This document shows positions 8,600 to 16,945 of a stretch of DNA of 64,000 nucleotides, piece after piece. The DNA comes from Streptomyces rimosus subsp. rimosus (GTDB lineage: Bacteria; Actinomycetota; Actinomycetes; Streptomycetales; Streptomycetaceae). Position 1 is the first letter of the stretch; each line of letters opens with the position of its first letter. A program made the translations under genes and the position numbers. Below the pieces are notes generated by a model, which searched no databases, was not told the DNA's origin, and saw only the letters and a list, made by a program, of their open reading frames with translations. The stretch lies in assembly GCF_000720725.1 (NCBI RefSeq), contig NZ_JOCQ01000022.1, positions 38,088 through 102,087 on the forward strand, in the 5' to 3' direction.

Positions 8600-9232
8600 T
8601 CAGTGCAGCGGTGCGGTGACCGGCGCGGGGACGGCGGGAACGTTCAGGCGCAGCAGCGCGGCCTGCCCGTCGCGGACGCGCAGTTCGGTCAGCGCGCCGT
8701 TGAGGAGCTGGGGGAAGACGCGCCGGTAGTCGGCGAGCGGGATGCCCAGCAGGTGGCAGAGGAGGACCCGGACGAGGGTGGAGTGGGCGACGATCAGGAC
8801 GCGGCCGTCCGGGTGGGCGCGCTCGATGTCGGCGAGGCAGTCGGCGGCGCGTACGGCGGCGGCGCGCGGGTCCTCTCCGCCGGGCAGGTGGTGGCCGACC
8901 GGGTCGGCGAGGAACGCGTCCAGCTCCTCGGGGAAGCGGTGGCGCATCTCGGCCCTGGTCAGGCCCTCGCCGCGGCCGAAGTCCACTTCGTAGAGGCGGG
9001 CGTCGACGTGCGGGGCCAGGCCGCAGGCCGCGGCGGCGGGCTCGGCGGTGCGGCGGGCGCGGGACAGCGGGGAGCACCAGACGGCGTCCAGGCGGGCGGT
9101 GGCGGCCCAGGCGGCGAGGGCGGCCGCCTGCTCCTCACCGCGGCCGGTCAGCGCCACGTCGGTGAGTCCGGCGTAGCGGTTCTCGGCGTGCCATTCGGTC
9201 TCGCCGTGGCGTACGAGGATGAAGTCGGTCAC
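8600..9232 (-). CDS. Histidine phosphatase family protein (phosphoglycerate mutase-like)
   Basis: A 210-residue protein opening with the phosphohistidine motif LVRHGETEWH (H about residue 9) and carrying the second conserved histidine in VLIVAHSTLVR. The fold removes or transfers phosphate on small phosphorylated metabolites. The GTG start overlaps the stop of the upstream kinase as GTGA, so the two are translationally coupled. In this operon it may act as a sugar-phosphate phosphatase or mutase after the kinase step. It is a single-domain member of normal length (about 200 residues). Confidence 0.88.
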   Translation of the reverse strand: MTDFILVRHGETEWHAENRYAGLTDVALTGRGEEQAAALAAWAATARLDAVWCSPLSRARRTAEPAAAACGLAPHVDARLYEVDFGRGEGLTRAEMRHRFPEELDAFLADPVGHHLPGGEDPRAAAVRAADCLADIERAHPDGRVLIVAHSTLVRVLLCHLLGIPLADYRRVFPQLLNGALTELRVRDGQAALLRLNVPAVPAPVTAPLH

Positions 9233-10731
9233 TGTGCGGCCCTCCTGCGGGCGTGGTCGGCCACGGCCTGGTCGAGCCGGCCACGGCGGGTCAGTTCGTC
9301 GAGGAAGCGGAGGTAGGCGGGGAGCAGGCGGGCGGTACGGGCCGGGTCCGGCGTGATGGGGGCGCCGGTGCGGACCATGGCGGTGGCGGCCTCCTGGAGG
9401 GTGACGCCGCCGGAGGTGGCGGCGAGGACGGCCATGCCGAGGGCGCCTTCGGCCTGTTCGGGCAGGTGGACGGGGCGGCCGAGCAGATCGGCGCGCAGCT
9501 GCGACCAGTACGCGTTGCGGGCGCCGCCGCCGGTGAAGGTGAGCGGCCCGTCCACGGGCGCGCCGAGGTGGTCGAGGTAGTCGAAGCAGAGGCGTTCGAC
9601 GCAGGCGACGCCGAGCAGGCAGGCGTGGAACTCCTGCGCGCGGGTGGGGGTGTCGCCGAGGGTGAAGGACTCGGCGTCGGGGGCGCGGAAGGGGAAGCGT
9701 TCGCCCGCCGATACCAGGGGGTAGGTGATCGCGTCCCAGTGCTGTCCGGAGCGCGCGGCCTCCGCGGTGAGCGCGTCGAGGTCGTCGCCGTTCTCCGGGG
9801 TGAAGCGCTGCGCCAGGATGCCCGCGCCGGAGCTGGAGGCGCCGCCGGGCAGCCAGGTGCCGTCCGGTCCGCGGTGGCAGTAGACGACGCCGTGCGGGTC
9901 GCGGATCAGGTGCGGGCTGGCGCCCTTGAGGACGAGCGTGGTGCCCAGGACCGAGTTCCAGGCGCCGGGTGTGAGGGCGCCGGCGCCGATCTGGGCGGCG
10001 CAGCCGTCGGTCATCCCGGCGACGACGGCGGTGCCCTCGGGGATGCCGGTGGCTTCGGCCGCCGCGGCGCAGACCGTACCGAGGACGGTGCCGGGCCGTA
10101 CGACCTGCGGCAGGACGCGCTCGGACACGCCGAGCCCGGCCAGTTCGGCGGCGGGCCAGCGCTCGTCGGCAAGGTGGTAGCCGGTCTTGAGGGCATGGCT
10201 GGCGTCGGTCGGGACCTGACGGCCGGTCAGCCGCCAGGTGATGAGGTCGGGCTGGTGCAGCAGCCGGGCCCGCCCGGCGAGTCCGGGGTCCTGTCGCAGC
10301 AGCCACAACAGTTTCGGCAGCGCCCAGGAGGGCTGCATACTGCGGTAGCCGAGTTCCTGCCACACCGCTCCCCCGGCCTCGTTGACGGCCGCGGCCTCTT
10401 CGGCGGCGCGGCCGTCGTCGTACATCAGGCCCGGCGTGAGCGGGGTGCCGTCCGCGTCGGCGAGGAGGATCGTGCCGGAGGTGGCGTCGAGGGCGAGGCC
10501 ACGTATACGGGACGGGTCGATGCCGTCGAGGGCTTCGCGGCAGGCGGCGGACAGCGCGCTCCACCATTCTTCGGGCTGTTGCTCATGGCGTGTGCCGTCG
10601 CGGTGGCTGGTCAGCGGCCTGGAGGCGGCGGCGAGCAGCTGCCCGGTCCCGTCCACGGCGACGCAGCGGGCGCTCTGCGTACCGAGGTCGAGACCGAGCC
10701 AGACGGCGTCGGCGGTCAGGGCGTCAGACAC
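9229..10731 (-). CDS. FGGY-family carbohydrate kinase (xylulokinase-like), second of a pair
   Basis: A 500-residue two-domain sugar kinase. The N-terminal phosphate loop is LGLDLGTQSARC; the catalytic aspartate lies in GMTDGCAAQIGAG; the C-terminal ADP-binding segment is FTGGGARNAYWSQL. The GTG start lies inside an 8-bp overlap with the upstream kinase gene, and the stop overlaps the phosphatase start. FGGY enzymes phosphorylate sugars or polyols such as xylulose, ribulose, erythritol or glycerol; the exact substrate cannot be told by eye. It is only distantly similar to its partner, so two distinct phosphorylation steps or substrates are likely. Confidence 0.9.
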   Translation of the reverse strand: MSDALTADAVWLGLDLGTQSARCVAVDGTGQLLAAASRPLTSHRDGTRHEQQPEEWWSALSAACREALDGIDPSRIRGLALDATSGTILLADADGTPLTPGLMYDDGRAAEEAAAVNEAGGAVWQELGYRSMQPSWALPKLLWLLRQDPGLAGRARLLHQPDLITWRLTGRQVPTDASHALKTGYHLADERWPAAELAGLGVSERVLPQVVRPGTVLGTVCAAAAEATGIPEGTAVVAGMTDGCAAQIGAGALTPGAWNSVLGTTLVLKGASPHLIRDPHGVVYCHRGPDGTWLPGGASSSGAGILAQRFTPENGDDLDALTAEAARSGQHWDAITYPLVSAGERFPFRAPDAESFTLGDTPTRAQEFHACLLGVACVERLCFDYLDHLGAPVDGPLTFTGGGARNAYWSQLRADLLGRPVHLPEQAEGALGMAVLAATSGGVTLQEAATAMVRTGAPITPDPARTARLLPAYLRFLDELTRRGRLDQAVADHARRRAAQ

Positions 10732-12313
10732 GGTGCGGGACTCCTAGGGCGGGGGTTTCGGGTGGTGCGGCTGTCTGTGGCGACAGGGCCGGGGGCCGGT
10801 CGGGGGCCGCCGCGGCGCTCCCGGCCCGGGGGCGCCAGCCTGCCTCGCGGGCGAGGGCGCGCCAGCGCAGGAAGTCCTCGTACAGCTCCGCGTACTGGGC
10901 GGTGCGATCCGGGTCGGGCTCCCAACTGGCGCGCATGCGGACGTACTTGGACGCCGCGCTGTGCATGCTGGACTCGGCGCCGGAGAGCACCAGGCCGGTG
11001 AGGAAGGCGCCCTTGGCGCCCAGTTCGGTGTCGCCGGAGCGGGCGGTGGGCACGCCCGTCGCGTCGGCGATGAGCGCGCACCACGCGTCGCTGTTGGCGC
11101 CGCCGCCACACAGCCGCAGCTCGCTGACCTCCGTACGGGCGGCGGCCAGCGAGTCGCGCAGCACCAGCGAGAGGCCGTCGAAGACCGCGCGGGCCATGTC
11201 GGCGCGGGTGTGTTCCAGGGACAGGCCCCAGAATCCGCCGCGGGCGTGCGCGTCGAGGAACGGCGCGCGCTCGCCCGCCGGGGAGAGATACGGCAGGAAC
11301 ATCAGCCCGCGCGCACCCGGCTCGGACTCGAAGGCCAGCCGGGCCAGTTCCGGCGGCCCGGACAGGTGGAGGGTGCGCGCGGCCCAGCCGAGCACCTCGG
11401 CGCCGTTGAGAGTCGGGAAGGCGCGCAGGACGCGTTCGCGGCCGCGGTAGGCGATGTTGATGCCGGACGGTTCGCCGGTGGTGTCCACGGTCGTACGGAC
11501 GATCTCCGTGCACAGCGTGGTGCCGAGGATGCTGCACGCCTGGCCGGGGTTGACCACGCCGACGCCGCGCGCCGTGGCGGCGATGTCGTACGGGGCCATC
11601 ACGACCGGGAGTCCGGCGGGCAGTCCGAGCTGGCCGGCCGCCTCGGAGGTGATCTCGGCGATCCGCTCGTGCTCGCCGAGCACCTTCGGCAGCAGCCGCT
11701 CGTGATCGGTCAGGCCGAAGAGGTCGAGGAGGTACGGGTCGTACGCGCCGGTGGCGTGGTCGAGGAAGGGCGCCGAGGCGTCCGACTCGTCGATGGCGGT
11801 GACGCCGGTGAGCCGCAGGAAGAGCCAGCCCGCGGCGGTGAGCGCGGAGCGGGAGCGGGCGAGGCGGTCCGGGTCGTGCCGGGCCAGCCAGGCGAAGATC
11901 GCGTTGGGCATGCCTGCGCAGGTCAGCGAGCCGTTGCGGCGGAAGGCCGCCTCCAGGACGCCGTCCCGCTGCCACTGGCCGACGAGGTCGCCCGCGCGGC
12001 CGTCGGACCACAGGATGGCGGGTCCGGTGGGGCGGCCGTGGTCGTCCACCAGCCAGGCGCCGTCGCCCTGGGCGGTGAAGGAGACCAGCCACACCGGGTC
12101 GGCGGGGCCGGGGCGGGCGGCGAGTTCGGACAGGGCGTTGCGGACGGTGAAGACGACGGCGTTCCAGACGGCGTCCATGTCCTGCTCGGCCCAGCCCGGG
12201 CGGGGGCGCAGCACTTCGGTGGCGAGCCGGGAGACGGCGGTCTCCCGGCCGCGGTCGTCGAAGACCACGGACTTGATCATCGTGGTGCCGACGTCGATGG
12301 TCAGTACGGACAT
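10724..12313 (-). CDS. FGGY-family carbohydrate kinase, first of a pair
   Basis: A 529-residue kinase with phosphate loop LTIDVGTTMIKSVVF at the N-terminus, substrate-side motif ILWSDGRAGD, catalytic Asp in MAPYDIAATARG, and ADP-binding LCGGGANSDAWCAL. Overall it resembles the xylulokinase/erythritol kinase/LsrK branch of FGGY. It starts 13 bp after the MFS transporter gene and overlaps the second kinase by 8 bp. The last about 35 residues are a proline/alanine-rich tail beyond the usual fold. Substrate is unknown; the adjacent RbtT/DalT/CsbX-like transporter suggests a polyol or short sugar. Confidence 0.9.
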   Translation of the reverse strand: MSVLTIDVGTTMIKSVVFDDRGRETAVSRLATEVLRPRPGWAEQDMDAVWNAVVFTVRNALSELAARPGPADPVWLVSFTAQGDGAWLVDDHGRPTGPAILWSDGRAGDLVGQWQRDGVLEAAFRRNGSLTCAGMPNAIFAWLARHDPDRLARSRSALTAAGWLFLRLTGVTAIDESDASAPFLDHATGAYDPYLLDLFGLTDHERLLPKVLGEHERIAEITSEAAGQLGLPAGLPVVMAPYDIAATARGVGVVNPGQACSILGTTLCTEIVRTTVDTTGEPSGINIAYRGRERVLRAFPTLNGAEVLGWAARTLHLSGPPELARLAFESEPGARGLMFLPYLSPAGERAPFLDAHARGGFWGLSLEHTRADMARAVFDGLSLVLRDSLAAARTEVSELRLCGGGANSDAWCALIADATGVPTARSGDTELGAKGAFLTGLVLSGAESSMHSAASKYVRMRASWEPDPDRTAQYAELYEDFLRWRALAREAGWRPRAGSAAAAPDRPPALSPQTAAPPETPALGVPHRV

Positions 12314-12326
12314 CGGTTACGTCCTT

Positions 12327-13658
12327 TCACGCCGCTGCCGAGGCGGACGGCGCGGTGGCGGCGGTGCGCGCCGGTGCCGTGCCCGGCTCGTCCGGCAGCT
12401 TCAGGAAGACGGTGAGCGCGGTACTGACCGCGTACATCCCCGCGAAGATCCAGACCACCCCTTCGACGCCGAGCGGCCCGGCGAAGGCCGCGACGACGGC
12501 CGGTCCGACGAAGGTGCTGGCGCCCGCGCCCAGGTTGAGCGCCGCCAGCGCCTGGCCCTTGTGCCGGGGCTCCAGGGAGGGCATCAGGGCCGATATCGGG
12601 ACGTACCCTGCCAGCGTAGCGCCGTAGAAGGCGGCCACCACCAGGGCGAGGGGGAAGTTCGCGCCCGCCGCCTGCGGTACGTAGAACAGCAGCAGTGTGC
12701 TGACCGTGCAGCCGGCGCCGCCGAACCAGGCGATGGTGCGGCGCCAGCCGATCCGGTCGCCGATCAGGCCGCACAGCAGGTTGGCGACGATGTTGGTGGC
12801 GAACATGGCGCTGAGCAGGTGCAGCCACTGGGTGAGGCTGAAGCCGACGGTGCGGGTGAAGTGCACCGGCATGATGACGAAGAAGCCGAACTGCGAGGCC
12901 GTGTTGATGGTCCGCACGAGGGCGCCGGTGCCGACCCGGGGGTTGCGCCACAGGATGGTGACGCTGCCGGTCAGGGTGGCCAGCGGGCCGTCGCCCCCGG
13001 CGCGGGGCCGCTTGCCGCCGCGGTCGTCGCGGACCAGCAGCAAAGCGATCAGGCCGCCGGCGGCGACCAGGACGAGGGCGGCCCACAGCGTGGCGTACGC
13101 GCCGATGTGCGGGATGAGGCCGCTGGCGACCAGCGAGCCGAGGGTCGGCAGGCCGCCGGTGAAGGCGAACCAGAACCAGCCCATGGCGGTGCCGAGCCGG
13201 GCCCGCGGCGCGACCCCGGCGATCCAGACGAGGAACCCGTACGCGAACAGCGGATATCCCAGGCCGCGCAGGCCGTAGCCCAGCATCATCAGCGGGTAGC
13301 TCCCCAGCGGGACGGCCGCGGCGAGGAAGACGGCCTGGAAGACGGCCCAGATGGCGAGGCCCGCCCACATGACGCGGCGCGGGCCCCACAGCTCGGACAG
13401 CACGCCGGAGAGCCAGGCGGCCACGCCGGCCGCGATGCCGTAGACGGTGAACAGCAGCGCCACCCGGGGCTCGGGAATGCCCCGGTCGATCAGGTACGGC
13501 GAGAGGTAGCCGGACTCGACCCCGTCTCCGATCATGAACAGGAGCAGGCCCAGGTAGCCCCAGGCGAGGGTCGGCGGGATGCCCAGGCGGGTGATCGCCC
13601 GGGAGATCCCCGGTGTGCTCGCCCGTGTGATCGGTGAACGCGGGAGAGGGTTCGTCAT
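12327..13658 (-). CDS. MFS transporter, RbtT/DalT/CsbX polyol permease type
   Basis: A 443-residue major facilitator with about twelve hydrophobic helices; the signatures FMIGDGVESGYLSPYL and YGLRGLGYPLFAYGFLVW resemble the ribitol/arabitol permease group. The ATG at 13658 is chosen because GGGGAG precedes it by six bases; the frame continues upstream but without supporting signal. It is the first gene of the operon and the probable uptake step, feeding the two kinases. Transcription presumably starts in the 300-bp region shared with the divergent DeoR-type regulator, which contains two inverted repeats. Confidence 0.9.
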   Translation of the reverse strand: MTNPLPRSPITRASTPGISRAITRLGIPPTLAWGYLGLLLFMIGDGVESGYLSPYLIDRGIPEPRVALLFTVYGIAAGVAAWLSGVLSELWGPRRVMWAGLAIWAVFQAVFLAAAVPLGSYPLMMLGYGLRGLGYPLFAYGFLVWIAGVAPRARLGTAMGWFWFAFTGGLPTLGSLVASGLIPHIGAYATLWAALVLVAAGGLIALLLVRDDRGGKRPRAGGDGPLATLTGSVTILWRNPRVGTGALVRTINTASQFGFFVIMPVHFTRTVGFSLTQWLHLLSAMFATNIVANLLCGLIGDRIGWRRTIAWFGGAGCTVSTLLLFYVPQAAGANFPLALVVAAFYGATLAGYVPISALMPSLEPRHKGQALAALNLGAGASTFVGPAVVAAFAGPLGVEGVVWIFAGMYAVSTALTVFLKLPDEPGTAPARTAATAPSASAAA

Positions 13659-13750
13659 CGAATCTCCCCTTTCTGCGGCGGCAGGAGGCTGCTTCCTCGG
13701 TGGCAGGCGGTGGCAGGAGGCCTGCGGAGCGGACGCAGCCGATGCAACAG

Positions 13751-13782
13751 TCCGGCCGAAACCATGGTCAATGGTGGCCGGA
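13751..13782. promoter_or_regulatory. Candidate operator: interrupted palindrome between MFS and DeoR-type genes
   Basis: TCCGGCC-GAA-ACCAT and ATGGT-GGCCGGA face each other around GGTCA. The two arms match over 12 bases, with three extra bases in the left arm. It lies 93 bp upstream of the MFS start and 177 bp upstream of the regulator start, a natural place for a DeoR-type repressor. Confidence 0.55.
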
Positions 13783-13904
13783 AATCTTCGCATCGGGCCG
13801 GTGGCCTGCCGTGTTGCGTCGTACGGGAAGTCCCGGTGGGGGCCGCGTCCGGCGCGCGCGCCACGTTAAATCCGTGCGAACATAACGCGGCGAATTCACA
13901 CGGC

Positions 13905-13940
13905 GTACGGGTGCGCGCCGCCCGCCACCCGCACCCGTAC
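13905..13940. promoter_or_regulatory. Perfect 11-bp inverted repeat ahead of the DeoR-type gene
   Basis: GTACGGGTGCG (13905-13915) and CGCACCCGTAC (13930-13940) are perfect reverse complements separated by 14 bases. The right arm ends 18 bases before the regulator ATG, so the repeat is either an autoregulatory operator or an mRNA leader hairpin close to the ribosome binding site. Confidence 0.55.
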
Positions 13941-13958
13941 GGCACCGGAAGGGGCACC

Positions 13959-14738
13959 ATGGACCGGCTCGAAGCCCAGGAGGAGCGGCGGCGGCGCCTG
14001 CGCGAGGCGGTCATCGCCCGCGGTTTCGTGCGCACCTCCGACCTCGCCGAGGAGTTCGGGATCAGCCTGATGACGGCCCACCGCGATCTGGACGCCCTTC
14101 AGGCGCAGGGCTGGCTGCGCAAGGTGCGCGGCGGTGCCACGGGGCTGCCGTCGGCGCAGTTCCACGGGAGCGTGGCCGACCGGATGGCGGTCATGGCGCC
14201 GGTCAAACAGGCCCTCGCGCGCGCAGCGGCGACGCTGCTGGTGCCCGGCCAGACCGTCCTGCTCGACGACAGCACCACCTGTCTCCTGCTGGCGCACCGG
14301 TTCGCCGAGCACACGCCGCTGACCGTCATCACCAACTCGCTGCCCGCCGTCACCACCCTCGCCAAGGAGCCCGGGATCTCCCTGATCACGCTGGGCGGCG
14401 CCTACTTCCCGGCGTACGACGCGTTCATGGGCCCGCACACGGCGGACGCGGTACGGGAGTTCCGCGCCGATGTGCTGTTCCTGTCCACCACCGCCGTCAC
14501 CAACGGCCGCTGCTACCACACCTCGCCGGAGACCGTGCAGGTCAAGCGGGCGATGATGGAGAGCGCCGGGCGGCGGGTGCTGGTCGCCGACCACACCAAG
14601 TTCACCAAGGGCGGGCTGTACGCGCTGGCGCCGCTGACCGACTTCGACCTGCTGGTGGTGGACGACGGGCTGCCGGCGGCGGAGGTGCGGGCCGTACGGG
14701 CGCGGGGCACCGAGGTGATGGTGGTGCCGCGGCCCTGA
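13959..14738 (+). CDS. DeoR/GlpR-family transcriptional regulator
   Basis: A 259-residue repressor-type protein: winged helix-turn-helix at residues about 5-60 (FVRTSDLAEEFGISLMTAHR) and a DeoRC effector domain with DDSTTCLLLAHRF and HTKFTKGGLYAL segments, which bind sugar phosphates in the family. The ATG at 13959 is preceded by GGAAGGGG. It is divergent from the kinase/transporter operon and very likely controls it; the inducer would be a phosphorylated intermediate made by the kinases. It ends 9 bp from the convergent ammonia-lyase gene. Confidence 0.92.
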   Translation: MDRLEAQEERRRRLREAVIARGFVRTSDLAEEFGISLMTAHRDLDALQAQGWLRKVRGGATGLPSAQFHGSVADRMAVMAPVKQALARAAATLLVPGQTVLLDDSTTCLLLAHRFAEHTPLTVITNSLPAVTTLAKEPGISLITLGGAYFPAYDAFMGPHTADAVREFRADVLFLSTTAVTNGRCYHTSPETVQVKRAMMESAGRRVLVADHTKFTKGGLYALAPLTDFDLLVVDDGLPAAEVRAVRARGTEVMVVPRP

Positions 14739-14747
14739 AACAGGCGG

Positions 14748-16235
14748 TCAGCAGGCGCGGTCGAGCACGTCGGCGGCCTCCCGTACGGACACCGCCCACG
14801 GCCGGTCCCGGGCCACGGTCGGTTCGAGGGCGTCCAGGAGGCGGACACAGGCGTCGGCGGTGGGGCGCCGGGCGCCGACGCGCACGGCCTGGTACAGGGC
14901 GACGGCGAGCGAGCCGTGCAGCAGGCGCAGCGTGCGGGCCTGCCGGAGCGCGGTGAACGCGGCCTGGATGCCGAACGGGACGATGTCCTGGTTGTGCCAG
15001 TTGGTGGGGACGCTCTGCATGGCGGCGGGCGTGGCGGCGCGGCGCATCGCGACGACGAGGGAGGTCGCGGCGAGCTGGACGCCCTGGACGCCGTGGTCGC
15101 GGCCGGGGTCCTCGGCGAGCATGGGATTCAGGCCGCCGTTGCGCCGGGTGTCGATCAGCAGGTCCAGCTGGCGTTCGGCGAGATTGGCCAGCTGGGCGGC
15201 GGTGATGGACATCAGGTCGGCGGCGAAGGCGACCTGCTGGCCGAAGAAGTTGCCGCCGTGGGCGACGACATCGCGCTCGGGGAAGAAGAGCGGGTTGTCG
15301 CTGATGCCGTTGAGGTCGTCGGTGACGACCTGGCGGGCGTGGCGCAGGCTGGTCTCCGCCGCCCCGAGGATGTGCGGCGCGCAGCGCAGGGTGTACGGCT
15401 CCTGGAGGGCGCGGGTGCCGCTGGGCCGGTGTCCGGTGAGCCGGTGGCGCAGGTCGGCGGCGCGGTGGGCGGTGTCGTCATGGCCCAGCGCCTCGAAGAT
15501 CTCGGGGGCGGTGAAGTCGGGGCGGCAGCCCAGGACACCGGCGAGCAGGGCGGTCAGCGCCGTCCCGGCGGCGACCGAGCGGTGCAGCGCGGCGAGCGCG
15601 AGACCGGCGCCCGCGGCGGTGACGGAGGTGCCGTTGACCAGACCGAGGGCGTCCCGCCCGGACAGCTCCAGCGGCCGCAGCCCGGCCGCGGCGAGGGCCT
15701 CGGCGGCGGGCATGCGCATGGCGCCGAGGTAGGCGTCGCCGCGCCCCTGGAGGGACCGGATGGCGTGGGCCAGCGGGGCAAGGTCGCCGCTGGCGCCGAC
15801 CGAGCCGTACTCGGGCATGACCGGCGCGAAGGACGTGCCGAGCATGTCCACCAGGGCGTCCACGGCGGTGGGGGCCACACCGGAGTGACCCCGGGCCAGG
15901 CTCCACAGGCGGGTGAGCAGCGTGGCGCGGGCCACCGGCGGGTCCAGGTCCGGGCCCTGCCCGACTTCGAGGTGGCTGAGCACGTTCTCGCACTGGTCCG
16001 TGCCCTCGTCCTGGCCCGCGAAGACGACGAGGGGCCCGAAGCCGGTGGTGGTGCCGTAGATCTCGCGGCCCTTGTCGATGCAGATGTGCAGGTAGTCGTG
16101 GCAGCGCGCGACGGCCTTACGGGAGTCGTCGTCGAGCCGTACGGTGACGGGCCCGGCGGCGGTTTCGAGCGCCTCGGGGGTGAGGAGCGAGGGGAACTTC
16201 AGCTCGGCGGTGGGGGGCCGGAGAGTCGTGGGCAT
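14748..16235 (-). CDS. Aromatic amino acid ammonia-lyase, predicted tyrosine-type
   Basis: A 495-residue MIO-dependent lyase. Ala148-Ser149-Gly150 in SVGASGDLAPL forms the MIO electrophile; Tyr60 in YGTTTGFG is the catalytic tyrosine. The substrate-selecting pair, aligned through VLSHLEVG, is His88-Leu89, as in tyrosine ammonia-lyases, whereas histidine enzymes carry Ser-His and phenylalanine enzymes usually Phe-Leu. It would release ammonia from L-tyrosine to give p-coumarate. The ATG follows AAGGA. It is the last gene of a minus-strand run after P450, ketosynthase and ketosynthase-like genes, and an acyl-CoA ligase divergent from them could activate its product. Confidence 0.9.
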   Translation of the reverse strand: MPTTLRPPTAELKFPSLLTPEALETAAGPVTVRLDDDSRKAVARCHDYLHICIDKGREIYGTTTGFGPLVVFAGQDEGTDQCENVLSHLEVGQGPDLDPPVARATLLTRLWSLARGHSGVAPTAVDALVDMLGTSFAPVMPEYGSVGASGDLAPLAHAIRSLQGRGDAYLGAMRMPAAEALAAAGLRPLELSGRDALGLVNGTSVTAAGAGLALAALHRSVAAGTALTALLAGVLGCRPDFTAPEIFEALGHDDTAHRAADLRHRLTGHRPSGTRALQEPYTLRCAPHILGAAETSLRHARQVVTDDLNGISDNPLFFPERDVVAHGGNFFGQQVAFAADLMSITAAQLANLAERQLDLLIDTRRNGGLNPMLAEDPGRDHGVQGVQLAATSLVVAMRRAATPAAMQSVPTNWHNQDIVPFGIQAAFTALRQARTLRLLHGSLAVALYQAVRVGARRPTADACVRLLDALEPTVARDRPWAVSVREAADVLDRAC

Positions 16236-16334
16236 CGTCTTCCTTGGGAGAGGGTTCGGTGCGGGCCGCCGGGGACGGTGCGGCTGCGGTGGCTGACGGG
16301 GGTACGGCCGGTGTGCGGCGCCGGTAGCGGTCCG

Positions 16335-16886
16335 CTAAGGGCGGACGGGACCGTCGGCTGTGCGCGGGGTTCGGAGGCTGCCGGTCGTGAACAGGTGGGC
16401 CCAGGCCGTACCGGGTGCTCCCGGGCCGTCGCCCGGATCGGCGGCGATGGCCAGGACCTGGTCGGCGTCGCCCGTCGCGAGGAGGCGGGCCGCCGTGCCA
16501 CGGGCCGCGGCGAGCGGGCCGCCGATGGCGAGCGTGGCGACGAGCGGGCCGGTCAGGCCCCATACCGCGCTGAGATGGCCGAGCGCCGTGGAGGGCACGT
16601 TCTGGAACAGCAGTGGTTTGGGCACCTGGCGCCGTTCGGCCACCGCGTCGTCGATGGCGGTCTGGGTGACCGTGTCGCCGCGGGTGGCCGCGAGGACGAG
16701 CGCGGTACGCGGGCCGATGTCCGGGGGCAGCGGGGGCGTGCCGTACCGGTCGGTGAGGCAGCGTTCCCCGACGGCCACCAGCAGCGGCGCGAAGGCGGAG
16801 GTGTCGAAGCGCGGCACCTCCGGCAGGCGGGCCGCCGGGTCGTCCGGGGGCGGCCACTGGGCGCGGGTCTCGACGGTCAGTTCCAT
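16335..16886 (-). CDS. Small ketosynthase-like protein lacking the active-site cysteine
   Basis: A 183-residue protein resembling the N-terminal half of ketosynthases (Ketoacyl-synt_2 type). NVPSTALGHLSAVWGLTGP matches the conserved ketosynthase core region, but where a condensing enzyme has its Cys the sequence reads VATLAIGGPL, so it cannot condense. Such small proteins accompany true ketosynthases as partner or chain-length subunits, for example in aryl-polyene pathways. The ATG at 16886 has GAGGA six bases upstream. It lies between a complete ketosynthase and the ammonia-lyase. A heterodimer with the product of 16946-18010 is inferred. Confidence 0.72.
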   Translation of the reverse strand: MELTVETRAQWPPPDDPAARLPEVPRFDTSAFAPLLVAVGERCLTDRYGTPPLPPDIGPRTALVLAATRGDTVTQTAIDDAVAERRQVPKPLLFQNVPSTALGHLSAVWGLTGPLVATLAIGGPLAAARGTAARLLATGDADQVLAIAADPGDGPGAPGTAWAHLFTTGSLRTPRTADGPVRP

Positions 16887-16907
16887 GGCGTCCTCATGGG
16901 GCTCTGC

Positions 16908-16929
16908 CCGCACGCATGACGTCGTGCGG
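16908..16929. other. Short hairpin between ketosynthase and ketosynthase-like genes
   Basis: CCGCACG and CGTGCGG are perfect 7-bp arms around an 8-base loop, in the 59-bp gap between two minus-strand genes. It has no T-tract; it may tune read-through or translation of the downstream gene. Weak evidence. Confidence 0.35.
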
Positions 16930-16945
16930 CACGGGTGGACTTCGG

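Noticed and set aside
9253..12415. Long plus-strand frames opposite the FGGY kinases
   Set aside because: Gly/Ala-rich shadows of real kinase genes with conserved motifs on the other strand.
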